This document shows, one piece after another, positions 39,642 through 41,055 of a stretch of DNA of 41,055 bases; the stretch's first letter is position 1, and each line of letters opens with the position of its first letter. The DNA comes from Streptomyces huiliensis (lineage in GTDB: Bacteria > Actinomycetota > Actinomycetes > Streptomycetales > Streptomycetaceae). The stretch lies in the NCBI RefSeq assembly GCF_020037025.1, contig NZ_JAIQLH010000083.1, forward strand, positions 1-41,055, in the 5' to 3' direction. Made by a program: the position numbers and the translations under genes. The notes under the pieces are model-generated. The model saw only the letters and a list, made by a program, of their open reading frames with translations. It ran no database searches and was not told where the DNA came from.

Positions 39642-41048
39642 ATGTGCACGAAAATCATTCCGGTGAACATCCTCAGCGAACGCCAAACGCCCCGCGGGAG
39701 CGAACGTCAAACGCCCCGCGGCCGAACCCGCGGACAAACCCACGGACGAGGAGCGAGAATCTCGCTCCTGCTCACCGCCCTCCTAGCCGGCTCCGCCCTC
39801 TTCCCGCCGACGGCCTCCGCCGTCGGCAAGCCCCCGGAGCAGATCTGCGGCCACACGGTCCAGGGCCGCATCCTGGACAAGTACCGGGAGTACCGGGACA
39901 CGCTCGGCTGCCCCCAGACCGACGAGCAGACCGCTCCCGACGGGGTGGGCCGGTTCAGTGTCTTCGACGGCGGCTCGATCTACTGGAGCCCCTCCACCGA
40001 CGCCCACGTCATCTGGGGCCTCATCCGCGACAAGTGGGCCGCCATGGGCTGGGAGAAGGGCTCCCTCGGCTACCCCACCAGCGACGAGCTGTCTCTCCCC
40101 GACGGCGCCGGGAAGCGCCAGGTGTTCCAGGGCGGCTCGCTCTACTGGCATCCCACGCGCTCCAACGGCGTCCACCCCGTCTGGGGCGTCATCGGCCGGC
40201 GCTGGGGAGACGCGGGCTGGGAAGGCGGAGTGTACGGCTACCCCATCACCGACGAACTCCAGCAGGAGGGCGTCACCCAGATGTTCGAGCGCGGCCCCAT
40301 CCGGTGGTCGCCGAACGAAACCGCGAACCCGCTGATCCCGCGCACGAACGCCCATTTCTTCCAGGGCAGTCCGACCCCGGGCGACCTGAAGGAGAGTGCC
40401 ACGCTGCTGCCCAAGGGCCCCGACCGGGGCATCGTCGTGGTGCGCGGCTACATCGGCGACGACGGCGACCCGGTCAACCACTCCCTGGGCAACCACCGCC
40501 TGTGGAGCACCGAACCCGAAGCGAGCTCGAAGGTGGCCATCGCCTGGGACACCGCCACGGGCCAGGTCGGGATCTACGTCGACCAGTCCTGTGTCGGGAA
40601 CCTGACCTGCCGTAACGCCAAGCCCCTGGTGCGCACCGAGCACGCCAAGGTGGTCCAGGACGACCGGACCCCGCGGAACGAGTACTGGGTGGAGCCCTAC
40701 GGCAACGGCGGCATCCGGGTGGACGTGTCGGCGGTCAACTCGTTCGTGGACGTCCCGGGCTCGCAGTGGGCGGATCTCGGCCGGATCAACGCGACGTTCC
40801 ACATCTACCCGCACGGCTACGACGACAAGAACAGGAGCTTCACCGGCTTCGACACCGACACGAACAAGGACAGGTACCCGTCCTGGGAGGTCCTGCGCTA
40901 CCCGCGCCTGCTGGCGGACTCCGGCTCCCCGCAGGCCCTGTGGCAGGGCACCGTGTGGCAGGGCTCCATCAAGGACCTGAAGGCCCCGCAGCACCTGTGC
41001 CACCGGAACCACCCGGACCGCCCATCCGCCGACATGACCTGCGGCTGA
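39642..41048 (+). CDS. Secreted LGFP-repeat protein with uncharacterised C-terminal domain
   Basis: 468 aa. The N-terminus before the signal (SERQTPRGSERQTPRGRTRG) is a duplicated, Arg-rich run, so the true start may be downstream (for example GTG at 39663). Signal peptide ISLLLTALLAGSALFPPTASA. Three LGFP repeats follow (about 68-230): LGCPQTDEQ, LGYPTSDEL and YGYPITDEL, each with a F-x-x-G-x-I-Y/R-W half. LGFP repeats occur on secreted actinobacterial proteins and are thought to bind the cell wall. Residues about 245-468 (GIVVVRGYIGDDGDPVNHSLG, IAWDTATGQVGIYVDQSC) are not recognised. The stop is just inside the window. Confidence 0.85.
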   Translation: MCTKIIPVNILSERQTPRGSERQTPRGRTRGQTHGRGARISLLLTALLAGSALFPPTASAVGKPPEQICGHTVQGRILDKYREYRDTLGCPQTDEQTAPDGVGRFSVFDGGSIYWSPSTDAHVIWGLIRDKWAAMGWEKGSLGYPTSDELSLPDGAGKRQVFQGGSLYWHPTRSNGVHPVWGVIGRRWGDAGWEGGVYGYPITDELQQEGVTQMFERGPIRWSPNETANPLIPRTNAHFFQGSPTPGDLKESATLLPKGPDRGIVVVRGYIGDDGDPVNHSLGNHRLWSTEPEASSKVAIAWDTATGQVGIYVDQSCVGNLTCRNAKPLVRTEHAKVVQDDRTPRNEYWVEPYGNGGIRVDVSAVNSFVDVPGSQWADLGRINATFHIYPHGYDDKNRSFTGFDTDTNKDRYPSWEVLRYPRLLADSGSPQALWQGTVWQGSIKDLKAPQHLCHRNHPDRPSADMTCG

Positions 41049-41055
41049 CGCTCCA

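Overview
The window is high-GC (roughly 70-75%) actinobacterial chromosome, almost certainly Streptomyces or a close relative. The evidence is strong GC bias at third codon positions, many GTG starts, ATGA/GTGA start-stop overlaps, a conservon (sensor kinase, roadblock protein, DUF742 protein, GTPase, P450), a stand-alone Ku/LigD-polymerase pair, SpoIIE-type phosphatases and the hairpin-rich intergenic repeat common in streptomycetes. I see no rRNA, tRNA, CRISPR array, prophage or insertion sequence. The layout is chromosomal and mosaic, with many short divergent regulator/target pairs.

Region by region. 1-5 kb: 5' end of a TetR regulator, a PAS-GAF-SpoIIE-HATPase phosphatase, a lipase-maturation-factor-like membrane protein, and an HhH-PHP phosphoesterase. 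5-8.8 kb: NarL-type two-component system divergent from a two-gene ABC exporter. 8.9-10.9 kb: minimal NHEJ operon (ku then ligD-polymerase). 11-13.8 kb: intergenic repeat and a large LAL-type ATPase that lacks the expected DNA-binding domain. 14.3-20.7 kb: a conservon, cvnA-B-C-D plus a CYP157-like P450, meeting head-on a two-gene operon of a prenyl-diphosphate-type C-methyltransferase and a class I terpene synthase. 21.3-24.4 kb: apolipoprotein N-acyltransferase, Gfo/Idh/MocA oxidoreductase, DinB-like protein. 24.5-27.8 kb: collagen-like lipoprotein, WYL regulator divergent from DUF3224 across a perfect operator, and uracil-DNA glycosylase. 28-29.7 kb: two SDR genes in one operon with a clear promoter and operator. 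29.7-31 kb: HipA-like/DUF3037 pair. 31-33.1 kb: LysR divergent from an EamA transporter, then a 146-bp degenerate tandem array. 33.7-35.9 kb: MocR regulator divergent from a PNPOx-like flavoprotein. 35.8-38.2 kb: two EamA transporters separated by a candidate leader-peptide attenuator. 38.2-41 kb: Clp-N domain protein, PadR regulator, secreted LGFP-repeat protein.

The most interesting part is 14.3-20.7 kb. A complete G-protein-like conservon with a P450 lacking the K-helix ExxR motif lies tail-to-tail, with a 127-bp overlap, against a methyltransferase/terpene synthase operon. The methyltransferase does not resemble the 2-methylisoborneol GPP methyltransferase as I remember it, and looks more like TleD/BezA/IPP-methyltransferase enzymes. 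The pair may therefore make a methylated, non-canonical terpene. A second candidate is the short leader ORF plus terminator hairpin before the EamA gene at 35.8-37.0 kb. All functional calls rest on reading motifs by eye; no database search was run.
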